The translations under genes were made by a program, and so were the position numbers. The notes beneath the pieces were generated by a model. The model ran no database searches. It worked only from the letters and a program-made list of their open reading frames with translations, and was not told the origin of the DNA. From Pilaira anomala (taxonomy: Eukaryota > Mucoromycota > Mucoromycetes > Mucorales > Mucoraceae), in the NCBI GenBank assembly GCA_025716855.1, contig JAIXMQ010000085.1, positions 1-64,000 of the forward strand: DNA of 64,000 bases. Reading direction: 5' to 3'. Position 1 is the stretch's first letter; each line of letters starts with the position of its first letter. This document shows, piece by piece, positions 39,745-52,877 of the stretch.

Positions 39745-40731
39745 TTATTCATCATCATCTGATTGGTTATGTTGAACCTTCTTTCGCTTTACTTTTTTAC
39801 CCATTTTAAGTTTCTTTTGCTCTAATTGTCTCTTTAAGGAACCCTTTATACTATTTTCGTTTTCTTTATCCATGACTTCTTTACGAACAAAGATATAATT
39901 CTTGGGCTGAGCAGAAATGATTTCAGCATTTTTACCAACACTTGTTCCTTTTTTAAAGCCCAATGTACGACGATGTTCGTATCCAGGATAATCGTCAGGA
40001 TAGAATGGTGCTGTACCCTTGACAGCTAAAACACCTTTTGCTTTTACTAAACTCTTGATTGCCCATAAATTATAAGGTTGACAGGTCTTTAAAGCAACAT
40101 GGATCTCTCCATCAGGTACAATCTCTTCTTCTACTTGACGTGACTCTGATTTCGTTGCTGGAATCTCTCCTTGAGAAGCCTTTGTAAGTAAAGGTGCTGC
40201 AGAATCAAAGAAAGCATTCAAAAGTTTTTGATTAGCGACCACATTACGATCTTGATCTTTAATACCTGCACCAGCATGAGGGAAATTAAAGATGATCTTT
40301 GTATATCGATTCTTTTTCACTTCTTTAGATAAATCTGTTGCGTCTACTTCAAAAAGAACTGTTGCACCATATTCACGAATAAACTCTACATTGTCTTTTG
40401 CGTCTTCGTATTTTTGATACAAGACTTCTTCTGTGTCGTAACAGGTAGCGATCATATTATCTGATCCTTCTTCAAGATAGTTCTCTGCTAATGAACGTGC
40501 AAACGAGAAATTTCCTTCACCTACTAACAGAATTTTGTCCTTGGAGCTTAGTTGAGGTCGTGTACGGAGTGTGTCCGAAGAGGCTCGCTTGGCTTTTACT
40601 TGGTTTCTTTTGGCTTTCTCTAAATTATCTGCTAAAGCTTTTGCTTTACGTTCCTTTTCTGCTTTCCATGCGTTCTTGTCTAATAAACGATCAAGTGCGT
40701 TCGTCAACTTCTTTCTCTTCAATCTACCCAT
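39745..40731 (-). CDS. BMT5: 25S rRNA (uridine-N3) methyltransferase, Bmt5-like
   Basis: Single exon, 328 aa from ATG at 40731 (MGRLKRKKLTNALDRLLDKN). An upstream in-frame extension to 40872 exists but begins with low-complexity Lys/Phe sequence and lacks family support. The DUF2431 Rossmann methyltransferase core is seen in KILLVGEGNFSFARSLAENY (SAM-binding GEGNFSF), MIATCYDTEEVLYQKYEDA, VLFEVDATDL, KIIFNFPHAGAGIKDQDRNV, GEIHVALKTCQPYNLWAIK and YPGYEHRRTLGF. Yeast Bmt5 methylates U2634 of 25S rRNA in the nucleolus. The Lys-rich N- and C-termini (KKLKMGKKVKRKKV) fit nucleolar targeting. Confidence 0.92.
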   Translation of the reverse strand: MGRLKRKKLTNALDRLLDKNAWKAEKERKAKALADNLEKAKRNQVKAKRASSDTLRTRPQLSSKDKILLVGEGNFSFARSLAENYLEEGSDNMIATCYDTEEVLYQKYEDAKDNVEFIREYGATVLFEVDATDLSKEVKKNRYTKIIFNFPHAGAGIKDQDRNVVANQKLLNAFFDSAAPLLTKASQGEIPATKSESRQVEEEIVPDGEIHVALKTCQPYNLWAIKSLVKAKGVLAVKGTAPFYPDDYPGYEHRRTLGFKKGTSVGKNAEIISAQPKNYIFVRKEVMDKENENSIKGSLKRQLEQKKLKMGKKVKRKKVQHNQSDDDE

Positions 40732-41453
40732 TATGTATGTGTTGTATATGTACAAATAAATAAAAAAAACGTCAAAATTTATTTTTTTTTTTCTTGTAGC
40801 ATGAAAAAAATAAGCCACTTTGGAAAATTTATTAAGTTTCGGTTTTCTTCTTGAGTAGCAGTAGCAATTCACCTCTATTTTTTCGTACTTGTCGCTATAT
40901 GATCCTCCTTATTTCTACCATATGTTCTTAAAGAGTCTTTGTTAGATACTGTATGTATAATGACAGGTCTACACTGATTACATAATTGGCTCTTTACATA
41001 AATCACATTATCCTTTATTATTATGTAATTATCAGGTACTATTTTTTCTCAAGGAACTAATAACTTAACTACTTTGTAACGTAGTTAAGTGGGAAATAAC
41101 AATCCGCATGACGTATTTTTTTTTAGTTTATATACCATAGAATGCGTAATATTTATAAGAAATTAGTCTGTTTTTTTATATAGACCATTTACCGTTGACT
41201 TTAATCATAATGCATTAAATATACTCTTCAGAATAAAACTAAAAATTTACATGTAATGAATTCAGAGAGATAAATTGGGCTTTATAAAAAGTTGACATGC
41301 ATAATTAATCAACTTGTAAAGATTTTTTTTTTTAAAAAAAGGTAAACAATGATGTAACATACGGTCTAAAGAAAGAATATAATATATCAACGGTTTTTTT
41401 CTTTCTTTCTTTCTCATATAACACAACAACTTATTATTCAGATGATCCCTTGT
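40732..41453. other. Spacer with a perfect 10-bp hairpin
   Basis: No gene. Arms acttaactac (41063-41072) and gtagttaagt (41081-41090) are perfect complements with an 8-nt loop; the arm lacks a following U run, so a terminator role is not suggested. Confidence 0.5.
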
Positions 41454-46000
<4,547 letters not shown>

Positions 46001-46630
46001 ATTATAAAATAGAAATAAAAGAGTGTGTATGCGTTTCAAAAGTGTAAAACGTTTTTTTTATTTGATTCGGAGTTCTTCCGTAATATTTCTTGTTTGAACC
46101 TTCTTTGTATGTATGTGCTTTGTAAATAAGCTATCTTTTGGCTCATACATGTATCATTGAAAACAATAATTACATATAGAATTATATGTAATAGAATATT
46201 AAACTGTTGTATGACTTTGCAACCATCATCTCTAGAATAAAATACCAAAATAGAAAAATAAATGCTAAGAAAAACAATTCTTATGGCTAGTATAGTTATC
46301 AAATCATTAAATACTATTCAATGATTTAACATTATCACTCATTGTTTTTTTTTTACCTTATGCGCTTCCACTATGAAGATACAAATATCGAGTTCAAAAG
46401 CTGCTGCTTAATTATCGGAGCCTTGCAATGGACCCAGACGAAAGAAGCGATGTCGATTATATTAACCCTTAACTACGAATTGATTACTTATCATTTGCAT
46501 ACTAGTTTTATCAATGCCACATTCTAAAAATATTATGAATACAAAACATTAAAGTTATGGAGTATTTCTTATACATACACTTGAAAAAATCGTTCATCGA
46601 AGATCATCAGCTAGTTTCTGTCGAAAGTAT
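46001..46630. other. Spacer upstream of cofactor D
   Basis: No supported gene; AT-rich with a few short frames lacking any domain. Beyond 46630 the sequence belongs to a dispersed repeat. Confidence 0.4.
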
Positions 46631-46639
46631 AACAACCAT

Positions 46640-47000
46640 TACTACATCAATTTTTTTTTTCACATGGCATACAACAGACAGGTTTTTTTTTCTCATACGC
46701 CACACAAACAAGTTTTTTTTTTTATTATAAATCATCTTTTTTTATTTTGTTCTTTTCTTTCACTTTCTTCTTTTTACATATATCTCAAAATGAATCTTCC
46801 TTATTACCGCTCCCTTTTTAATCTCTTCTTTTGCCACACTCCTTATCTAGAGAAGAGATTGTCCCAAGAAAAAAAAAAAAGCAACTTTGAGACCTGCATA
46901 AAACATGTTGTTATCAATGGTAAGTCTAATAATTTTATCAAAAATAAATGATTCATTTTGTCTAATACATCTCAATAGAAAATGATCATTTTTTGTCCAA
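46640..47000 (+). repeat. Dispersed repeat family, copy 1
   Basis: Shares with copies at 48480-48960 and 59800-60340: a cgccacacaaacaagttttt leader, a T/C-rich tract, aagagattgt, a short coding-like block ending FETCIKHVVING, an immediate ggtaag donor-like site and a tcatttt..aatctcaat..aaat tail. A 95-codon frame (46664-46951) spans it. It ends where the inverted-repeat unit begins. Confidence 0.65.
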
Positions 47001-47106
47001 ATCACAAGTGAAAAAAAGTACAAGTTACCTGTTTTTTGGCTAGTTGGATAAAATTTCATCATCTGTGATTTTACTACCTCTTTTTTACAACTCTTTACCC
47101 AGCACC

Positions 47107-48369
47107 TTGGTCACTTGGCTTTTTTTTTTCATTTCAGCTTATCACTTGGCTGTTTTTATTGAAGTTGTCATGAATATTATTTCTCGTGAAGAAGCAGTGT
47201 GTTTGTTTTATGCCGTTCCGTTCAATCAAGAGAACGTGAATAAATATTCAAAAATCGTCGATGAAATAGAAGGTATAGCCATTTGCTACTCTGAAAATCC
47301 GAAGCGCCCATTACTTTGCTCGCTAAAATTAATGGAGATTAATCCATTATAATATAAACAATATCCTGCAATCTTTCAAGCAACGAAACAAACATCTGAA
47401 ACGATAAAATAATACTAGTTTTATTTAATAAAAATCTGTTAAATTTAGAAATTAACTCACTCATTTAAGAACTACATCTTAGGAAGTGGGAGTGGGTAAC
47501 ATCTTGGAGCGATGAAATAACTTTTCTCGACCATCGATTTTAAATAAGGATTTTAGTTTGACGATTTCCTCAGCGCATTCTACTACATGTACTTGATTAT
47601 CATGAGCGAGAGTATCACTGATGATTTTTTCAATATTGCGATGCTCACTAAAGCCAAAGTTAGCTAATCGTTTTGCAAAAAATAATACTTCACATACCGA
47701 ATAAATGATTCTAAATCGCTCATGTTTGTGGTCAAACCCGCTGAATAGATAACCACTAAACATACTTTACTTATATTTGCTAATTTCTTTATTAAATCTA
47801 TCAAAAAAAATTAATCTTTATTATAATTGCGTTTTGTAAGATATTGGATACCTTGCGCGTCACCATTCCCTCCTGATAACTCGCCTATTATCATATTCTT
47901 TTTCAAATCTCTTCTGTTTATCGGAGTCTTGGCATTGCAACTGACAGAGACGTAAATATATTCGACTAAAGACCTGCTTTTCAATCCGGTAATCATATTT
48001 TGAAGTGACTTTACAACTTCATCTCTATCTCTTGTTGTCTTTGATTTACGACAGTATCCCACTATGCAGTAGCCTTCTTTTTTTAAATCGGTAATATAGT
48101 CTTGGTATTTTTCATGTACTCAACTATCTCTTTTAATAAAATATCTACAGTACGATAATTAATAATAATAAACAGATAATATTAAGCATTATTTACCTCT
48201 ATAGCCACTCTTTAATACGTATAATTCTCTTCGTGATATTCTTAACTCAGAGTCTTCGTGGTTCCTTTTAATTTTTGTGTTCAGGAATTCAAACTTCTGT
48301 GCCCAAGTGAAGAGCTGAAATGAAAATGCCAAGTGACGAGCTGAAATGAAAAAAAAGCAAAGTGACCAA
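47107..48369. mobile_element. 1.26-kb unit bounded by a 42-44 bp inverted repeat, two convergent genes inside
   Basis: Left arm 47107-47150 and right arm 48328-48369 (complement) align with three mismatches and a 2-nt length change in the T run; each contains ttcatttcagct and ends tcacttggc. Read inward, both arms also code alike: FFFISAYHLA on plus and FFFISARHLA on minus. A partial third copy of the arm lies at 48301-48327. Outside the right arm TGACCAATTG is repeated and TACAGTGCTTCCA marks 48412-48400 (minus). The left side has only a weak counterpart (tacccagcacc, 47096-47106). Same-orientation repeat copies flank it. Inferred to be a mobile or formerly mobile element. Confidence 0.5.
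47170..47352 (+). CDS. Small hypothetical protein inside the inverted-repeat unit
   Basis: 60 codons from the first ATG (MNIISREEAVCLFYAVPFNQ) to the stop before 47353. The frame stays open upstream to 47044 through the left inverted-repeat arm, but without an ATG, so the true N-terminus may lie in another exon. Mixed composition with SKIVDEIEGIAICYSENPK looks coding. No family recognised. It points at the resolvase-like gene with 126 bp between stops. Confidence 0.4.
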   Translation: MNIISREEAVCLFYAVPFNQENVNKYSKIVDEIEGIAICYSENPKRPLLCSLKLMEINPL

Positions 48370-48392
48370 TTGGTTCTCAGAAAAATGACCAA
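47479..48392 (-). CDS. Degenerate serine-recombinase (resolvase)-like protein
   Basis: Four exons (48392-48197, 48118-47852, 47797-47698, 47647-47479) with three GT-AG introns of 78, 54 and 50 nt join without a break to 243 aa. Without those introns the frame seems broken, which hides the gene. After a hydrophobic N-terminus coded by the inverted repeat come YITDLKKEGYCIVGYCRKSK, SLQNMITGLKSRSLVEYIYV, GDAQDLIKKLANISKVCLVV, then IYSAGLTTNMSDLESFIREH and NIEKIISDTL. The order (GYxRxS strand, SLQ helix, hydrophobic strand with following D-L helix) resembles the resolvase catalytic domain: R and S of GYCRKS are kept, the D-R-L-x-R motif is absent (YSAGLTTN). I think similar multi-copy ORFs exist in Mucorales but cannot verify it. 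A non-recombinase Rossmann-type protein is the alternative. Confidence 0.55.
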
Positions 48393-48479
48393 TTGACGCT
48401 GGAAGCACTGTATCTGTGCTTTAGTTGATGAAAAAGTAAATAAAATAATTAAATAGGCAACCTAAAAATATTAGGAACT

Positions 48480-48960
48480 TACTTTACAGCCATGCGTTAG
48501 CTACTTTTTTTAATTCGCAGTAATGAGTTAATAGCTGACTGAGGGCTGGTTGTCATTAGAGTTCGCATTAACCGCATACTTTGTTAACTGGAGACTTTAT
48601 TTTTTCTTCACAGGCTGAACAGGTTTCATTATTAATCACTTTTTTTTTTGTTTTCTTTCTTTCTACTATTTTAATCTCTTTTTTTGAGAACGTACACTAT
48701 CCCGGTAACAGATTGTTTGAAGAAATAAACAAGTTTAAAACCTGCATAATACATGTTGTCAGTAGTAAGTCATATCAGAGCTCTAATAGCTTATCAAAAT
48801 GAAGTGATTCATTGTCTAATAAATCTCAGTAGCAAATACTCTTTTCTCTGCAGATTGCATGTATTAGATAGGGAAGATATTCCACCCGAACCTGTTAGGG
48901 CGATATGGCCGTCAGTGAGCGAAGTGAGTAGGTCAGCTCGTTATCATTAAGAAGGATGAA
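48480..48960 (+). repeat. Dispersed repeat family, copy 2
   Basis: Same order as the other copies: gcgttagctac, gagggctggttgtcatta, aggtttcattattaatcactttt, T/C-rich tract, FKTCIIHVVS block (about 48731-48765), a gtaagt donor-like site, and a ctctgcag acceptor-like site followed by attgcatg. A second coding-like block, VLDREDIPPEPVRAIWPSVS, ends at about 48950. It lies directly upstream of the first F-box gene and may supply its promoter. Confidence 0.65.
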
Positions 48961-49026
48961 ACGAACGTCACGTCCAGGTAAAAAAAAACAGGAAAAAAAT
49001 TCATTGAAAAAAAGCCTTTTTTTAAT

Positions 49027-50835
49027 ATGAGCAACTTACCGAAAGAAATCCTGTATTTAGTTAATACCTATCTGAATGTGTCTGATAGATTGTGCTGTGC
49101 ACATGTTTGCAAATACTGGCACGATGTGTTTAGTTACGCTTTACGTGATACATTACTACTTGACAGTCCACAGAAGTTTGACAAGACCTTTATGACATTC
49201 CACGCTAGAAGAACTTTGGGATTCCAAATTTCAACCCTCATACTTCAGGAATGTGACCTTGAAGAATTTACATTTTTTTCTCTACCCGACTTATTTCCTA
49301 GAGTAAAGACCTTAGTGTGGAGATCAGATCTCGAACATAAGTCTAGTTACAGAAGAACGTCAATCCAGCAGTTCAAAAAATGGAAATACCTCGAAAGTAT
49401 TGATATTACAGTGACAAAGTTTAATATAATGTGTTTTCTATGCAGTGAACCATTATTTACTAAATTAAGCTGTCTGACAGTAAGATATAACAACCCCTAC
49501 AGCCGCATTAATTATGGTCGACTTGATCCGACAATCAATAGGCTCAAACATATTCCTGCACTCACATCATTAAGCTTGGATAGTTTTATGGTAGATATAG
49601 ATTTTTTAGAACGTATACATAATGAAGCAAACAACTTGACTACATTAATATTGGAAAACATGATATTAACGCGTATAGGTGGTGCTCGTATCCTTCTCGC
49701 TGAAGATGGAAATTCAACGTTGATAGATCAAGATGGAAAAAGGATCATAATTCAACCAGTTTCGTGTTTGAAGATATTCAAGTTGAGTACACGGAAACCA
49801 GAAACAAACAATGAATCTTCGTTAAGTCATATAAAAAGAAAAGTAACCAACTTGATTCAATATGTCAACACAAAGTATACACATTTATCTTCAATCACCC
49901 TGGATATATCCAATTTGAACACATACGCATCCAGTGCAGCTCGAGTGCCATTAGAATTTGAACATAATATATCAACATTAATATCTAAAATGAACTGTTT
50001 AAATCATTTTTCAATTAGATTAGAGCCATTGTCAGATGGTATCAGACAAGCTATTACAGAAAATGATAATATAACATTAGAATCAATTGAATTATGGATA
50101 TATCCGACAACTGTTAATTTTAACACCCAATTAAATAACTTGACTTGTAGTGGTTTTTCAGATTCACTTAGATTTCTAAAAATAAACGATACGACCGCGC
50201 AATTCCATCCAAACTTCTCATATACCAGTGCTATGATCAGTTACCTTGAACGTCTCAAGAATCTTACTACTCTGGAATTAAATACAACGGCTGTATGTGG
50301 AAATGATTATAGTTTATTAGTCAATATTTTACAACACATGCCGAATTTAGATAAACTTTCAATTAAAAAATTCACTTGCGACCCAATAAAAGATTCAACA
50401 TCAGATATGGAGACAATAGTAAATTCGAATATTAGACACCTTGATTTAGGAATGGTTGTACTTAGAAAGGGAGTTCGATCTTTTATCAATAGCATTCTTC
50501 GCTTCTGTATTCAATCTTGTCCATACTTGATTACCTTCGGATTATCAGGAAAACTAAAATGTAATTGGGGCAATGTAAATTTGGACTTTAGAAGTAATCG
50601 ATATGTTAAGTCTGTCAAAGTAAATGTAGAGGGCACTGTATTCTATACTTTCAATGCACTATCGTTTAATCCAAAGGATATAGTCCCATATCGTAAATAT
50701 GGTGTACCCAAGTTAAACTACGGAAGTTTAGACTTTGGTTCTACTGTTCCTGATCACTTTAGAAATAAGTTCTTTATAAACATATTGTGGAGTCATCATA
50801 TTTCACTAAATTTGTCTCCAGTTGGTTATTACTGA
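49027..50835 (+). CDS. F-box protein, leucine-rich C-terminus (paralogue 1)
   Basis: Intronless, 602 aa. The N-terminal F-box is LPKEILYLVNTYLNVSDRLC followed by CAHVCKYWHDVF (residues about 4-35), which would bind Skp1 in an SCF ubiquitin ligase. The rest is leucine-rich with diverged LRR-like units such as LTSLSLDSFMVDIDFLERI, NLTTLILENMIL and NLTTLELNTTAV, the presumed substrate-binding part. A poly(A) signal-like aataaataaa follows at about 50940. It shares layout and sequence with the next gene (DTLLL...FFSLPDLFPRVKTLVWRSD versus FTTLSLPGIFLNLKTLNWTSD), so the two are tandem paralogues. Target unknown. Confidence 0.82.
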   Translation: MSNLPKEILYLVNTYLNVSDRLCCAHVCKYWHDVFSYALRDTLLLDSPQKFDKTFMTFHARRTLGFQISTLILQECDLEEFTFFSLPDLFPRVKTLVWRSDLEHKSSYRRTSIQQFKKWKYLESIDITVTKFNIMCFLCSEPLFTKLSCLTVRYNNPYSRINYGRLDPTINRLKHIPALTSLSLDSFMVDIDFLERIHNEANNLTTLILENMILTRIGGARILLAEDGNSTLIDQDGKRIIIQPVSCLKIFKLSTRKPETNNESSLSHIKRKVTNLIQYVNTKYTHLSSITLDISNLNTYASSAARVPLEFEHNISTLISKMNCLNHFSIRLEPLSDGIRQAITENDNITLESIELWIYPTTVNFNTQLNNLTCSGFSDSLRFLKINDTTAQFHPNFSYTSAMISYLERLKNLTTLELNTTAVCGNDYSLLVNILQHMPNLDKLSIKKFTCDPIKDSTSDMETIVNSNIRHLDLGMVVLRKGVRSFINSILRFCIQSCPYLITFGLSGKLKCNWGNVNLDFRSNRYVKSVKVNVEGTVFYTFNALSFNPKDIVPYRKYGVPKLNYGSLDFGSTVPDHFRNKFFINILWSHHISLNLSPVGYY

Positions 50836-51006
50836 ATTCATTTTGTTCCCATTTTGGTTCGCCTTGGTTACACCCTTTGTAAAGCCTTATTTAAATTAAC
50901 TAGACATATTTTAATATTGTAATCCTTTCCATGTATTCTAAATAAATAAAATTGTTCTAGTCGCCATTTTTTCAAAAAAAAAAAAATTTTTTTTTTCTTT
51001 TAACGA

Positions 51007-52731
51007 ATGGAAACAATATCAGAAGAAACCTTTTTAATAATCATATCTCACCTTTCTTTTTGGGATAAGACTCGGTGTATTCGTGTTTCGAAACGATGGA
51101 GGAACTTAATTCGAAGAAGTATGTTATATGCTTTATCCATTCGTGATCATTTTTCCCTTCATGGAGCAATTGATGAAAATACCGGAAAACAAGTTCGTCA
51201 CTTACGATTAGAAAACTGTCCTTTTGATACATTCACCACCTTATCACTACCAGGAATCTTCTTAAACTTGAAAACTCTGAATTGGACCTCTGACGTGCCT
51301 TCCCCGAAACTGACTATTCCTCGTAAACCAATTTATTCGCAACAATTCGAAAAATGGAATCAACTTGAAAGCATTGTTAGCTTGACAAAAGAGTATAATC
51401 CTGTGCCCATCCTTGTTCTTGAATCCTCAAAATTTACTCGATTAACTACACTTATAATTGAACCGTCTAATTCAGAAAAACCCTTCGATATTCCTTATTC
51501 TAAGGAATTGCTCGAGTGTTTAAAAAACACGCCTGCCCTGACCAACTTAACATTGGATAACATCACCGCTTCCCCCTTTTACATGGATGAGTTGCATAGA
51601 AACTTGCCTAAATTGGGATCTCTGAAACTAACAGGATTTTGTTTCGCCAATTCCGGTGCATACAAACCAGTGAGTCAACCGGTGGTAAGACTTAAATACT
51701 TAGTTATTAAGTTCAAATCTTCACCACACTATACACTATGTCGCGAGTTTCAGAGCGAGCAAATAATGAGTTACTTGTTGTATGTCGATACCAAATATTC
51801 CCATTTGAAAACTCTGTCTATTGGTTTTGATGATGATGCTACACCTATGCCATTTATACGCTCAGTAGAAGGATATGTTATCAAGATACTTTCGCATTTA
51901 CCCTATCTTAAAGACTATCAATTGAGAGTTAGTACAATGACCGACATGATTTTGCTTACAATGGACGAGAATAAGATAGAGATTAGCAATATAAAGATAT
52001 ATTTGGAAGAATACGATGTACGTAGACAATTCAATTTTATATTAGACTCAGAGCAGAAAGATTATATAACCAACCTTGAAATCACCGATACGGTCCAATC
52101 GAGTCGAGCAGTACCAAATGACATATTAGTTTTTGATTTCGTAAGGAATCTTAAGTGTCTAAGAACATTAGAACTTGGTTGTCAGACCAAGGCTTTGAGT
52201 TATAGCTATGAATTACTGATCAATATCGTCGACGAACTCAAGACTCTTAAATTCCTTGCTATATCAGTTTTTGACAATATACTAAACCCAGAGATTGCAT
52301 TAGATACATACCAAATAATCGAAACCAGTCTGAATTTTGTAGATTTGAACTTTATAGGCGATGCATCGAATAAATCGCGACTTAAATACCTTAACAATAT
52401 TCTCCAATTTGTGTTGTTATCATCCCCGCACCTGAGGACATTTTCTTTGGATGGTGCACTTTATTTTGAAGAGTTTGGAACAATATCGTTGGATGTAACA
52501 CAAAATAAAGTATTGACCGAATTGACTGTTTCTCTTGATAATGTGAGCTATTATACGTTTGAAAGAAGTGACCAACATTGCATTCGATACAGAAACATTG
52601 ATGAACCAATGAATTTAACAGAAACGGAAGAATTCAAGCCGACATACTCTCTTGAATTATTAAGTAACCCAGATATTCTCGATTTGGATGATGCTGAACC
52701 GAAAACTAAAGATAAAATAGCTTGTCAATAA
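51007..52731 (+). CDS. F-box protein, leucine-rich C-terminus (paralogue 2)
   Basis: Intronless, 574 aa, 171 bp downstream of paralogue 1 on the same strand. F-box: ISEETFLIIISHLSFWDKTR and CIRVSKRWRNLI. Leucine-rich units include VRHLRLENCPFDTFTTLSLP, TPALTNLTLDNITA, LGSLKLTGFCFA, HLKTLSIGFDD, CLRTLELGC and LKTLKFLAISVFD. Protein identity to paralogue 1 appears modest, so the duplication is old or the pair evolves fast. Convergent with the myosin-chitin synthase, with 146 bp between stops. Target unknown. Confidence 0.82.
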   Translation: METISEETFLIIISHLSFWDKTRCIRVSKRWRNLIRRSMLYALSIRDHFSLHGAIDENTGKQVRHLRLENCPFDTFTTLSLPGIFLNLKTLNWTSDVPSPKLTIPRKPIYSQQFEKWNQLESIVSLTKEYNPVPILVLESSKFTRLTTLIIEPSNSEKPFDIPYSKELLECLKNTPALTNLTLDNITASPFYMDELHRNLPKLGSLKLTGFCFANSGAYKPVSQPVVRLKYLVIKFKSSPHYTLCREFQSEQIMSYLLYVDTKYSHLKTLSIGFDDDATPMPFIRSVEGYVIKILSHLPYLKDYQLRVSTMTDMILLTMDENKIEISNIKIYLEEYDVRRQFNFILDSEQKDYITNLEITDTVQSSRAVPNDILVFDFVRNLKCLRTLELGCQTKALSYSYELLINIVDELKTLKFLAISVFDNILNPEIALDTYQIIETSLNFVDLNFIGDASNKSRLKYLNNILQFVLLSSPHLRTFSLDGALYFEEFGTISLDVTQNKVLTELTVSLDNVSYYTFERSDQHCIRYRNIDEPMNLTETEEFKPTYSLELLSNPDILDLDDAEPKTKDKIACQ

Positions 52732-52877
52732 TAAAACTATTGTTGCGTATACAATGTTTTTTTTTTAAAAAAAAAACAAAACAAAAAGGGTATTTATTAA
52801 TATCAAGTAGTAAATTGTAGTTGTAAGATAATGCGGGTTAGAAAGAAAAGACGGGAGAAAGAAAAAATGAGATAAAA

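Noticed and set aside
41063..41090. 10-bp hairpin as a terminator
   Set aside because: Eukaryotic context, no U tract, far from gene ends; probably incidental.
47479..48062. Frameshifted pseudogene reading of the resolvase-like region
   Set aside because: Three GT-AG introns of 50-78 nt restore one continuous frame with correct phases, so it is better called an intact spliced gene.
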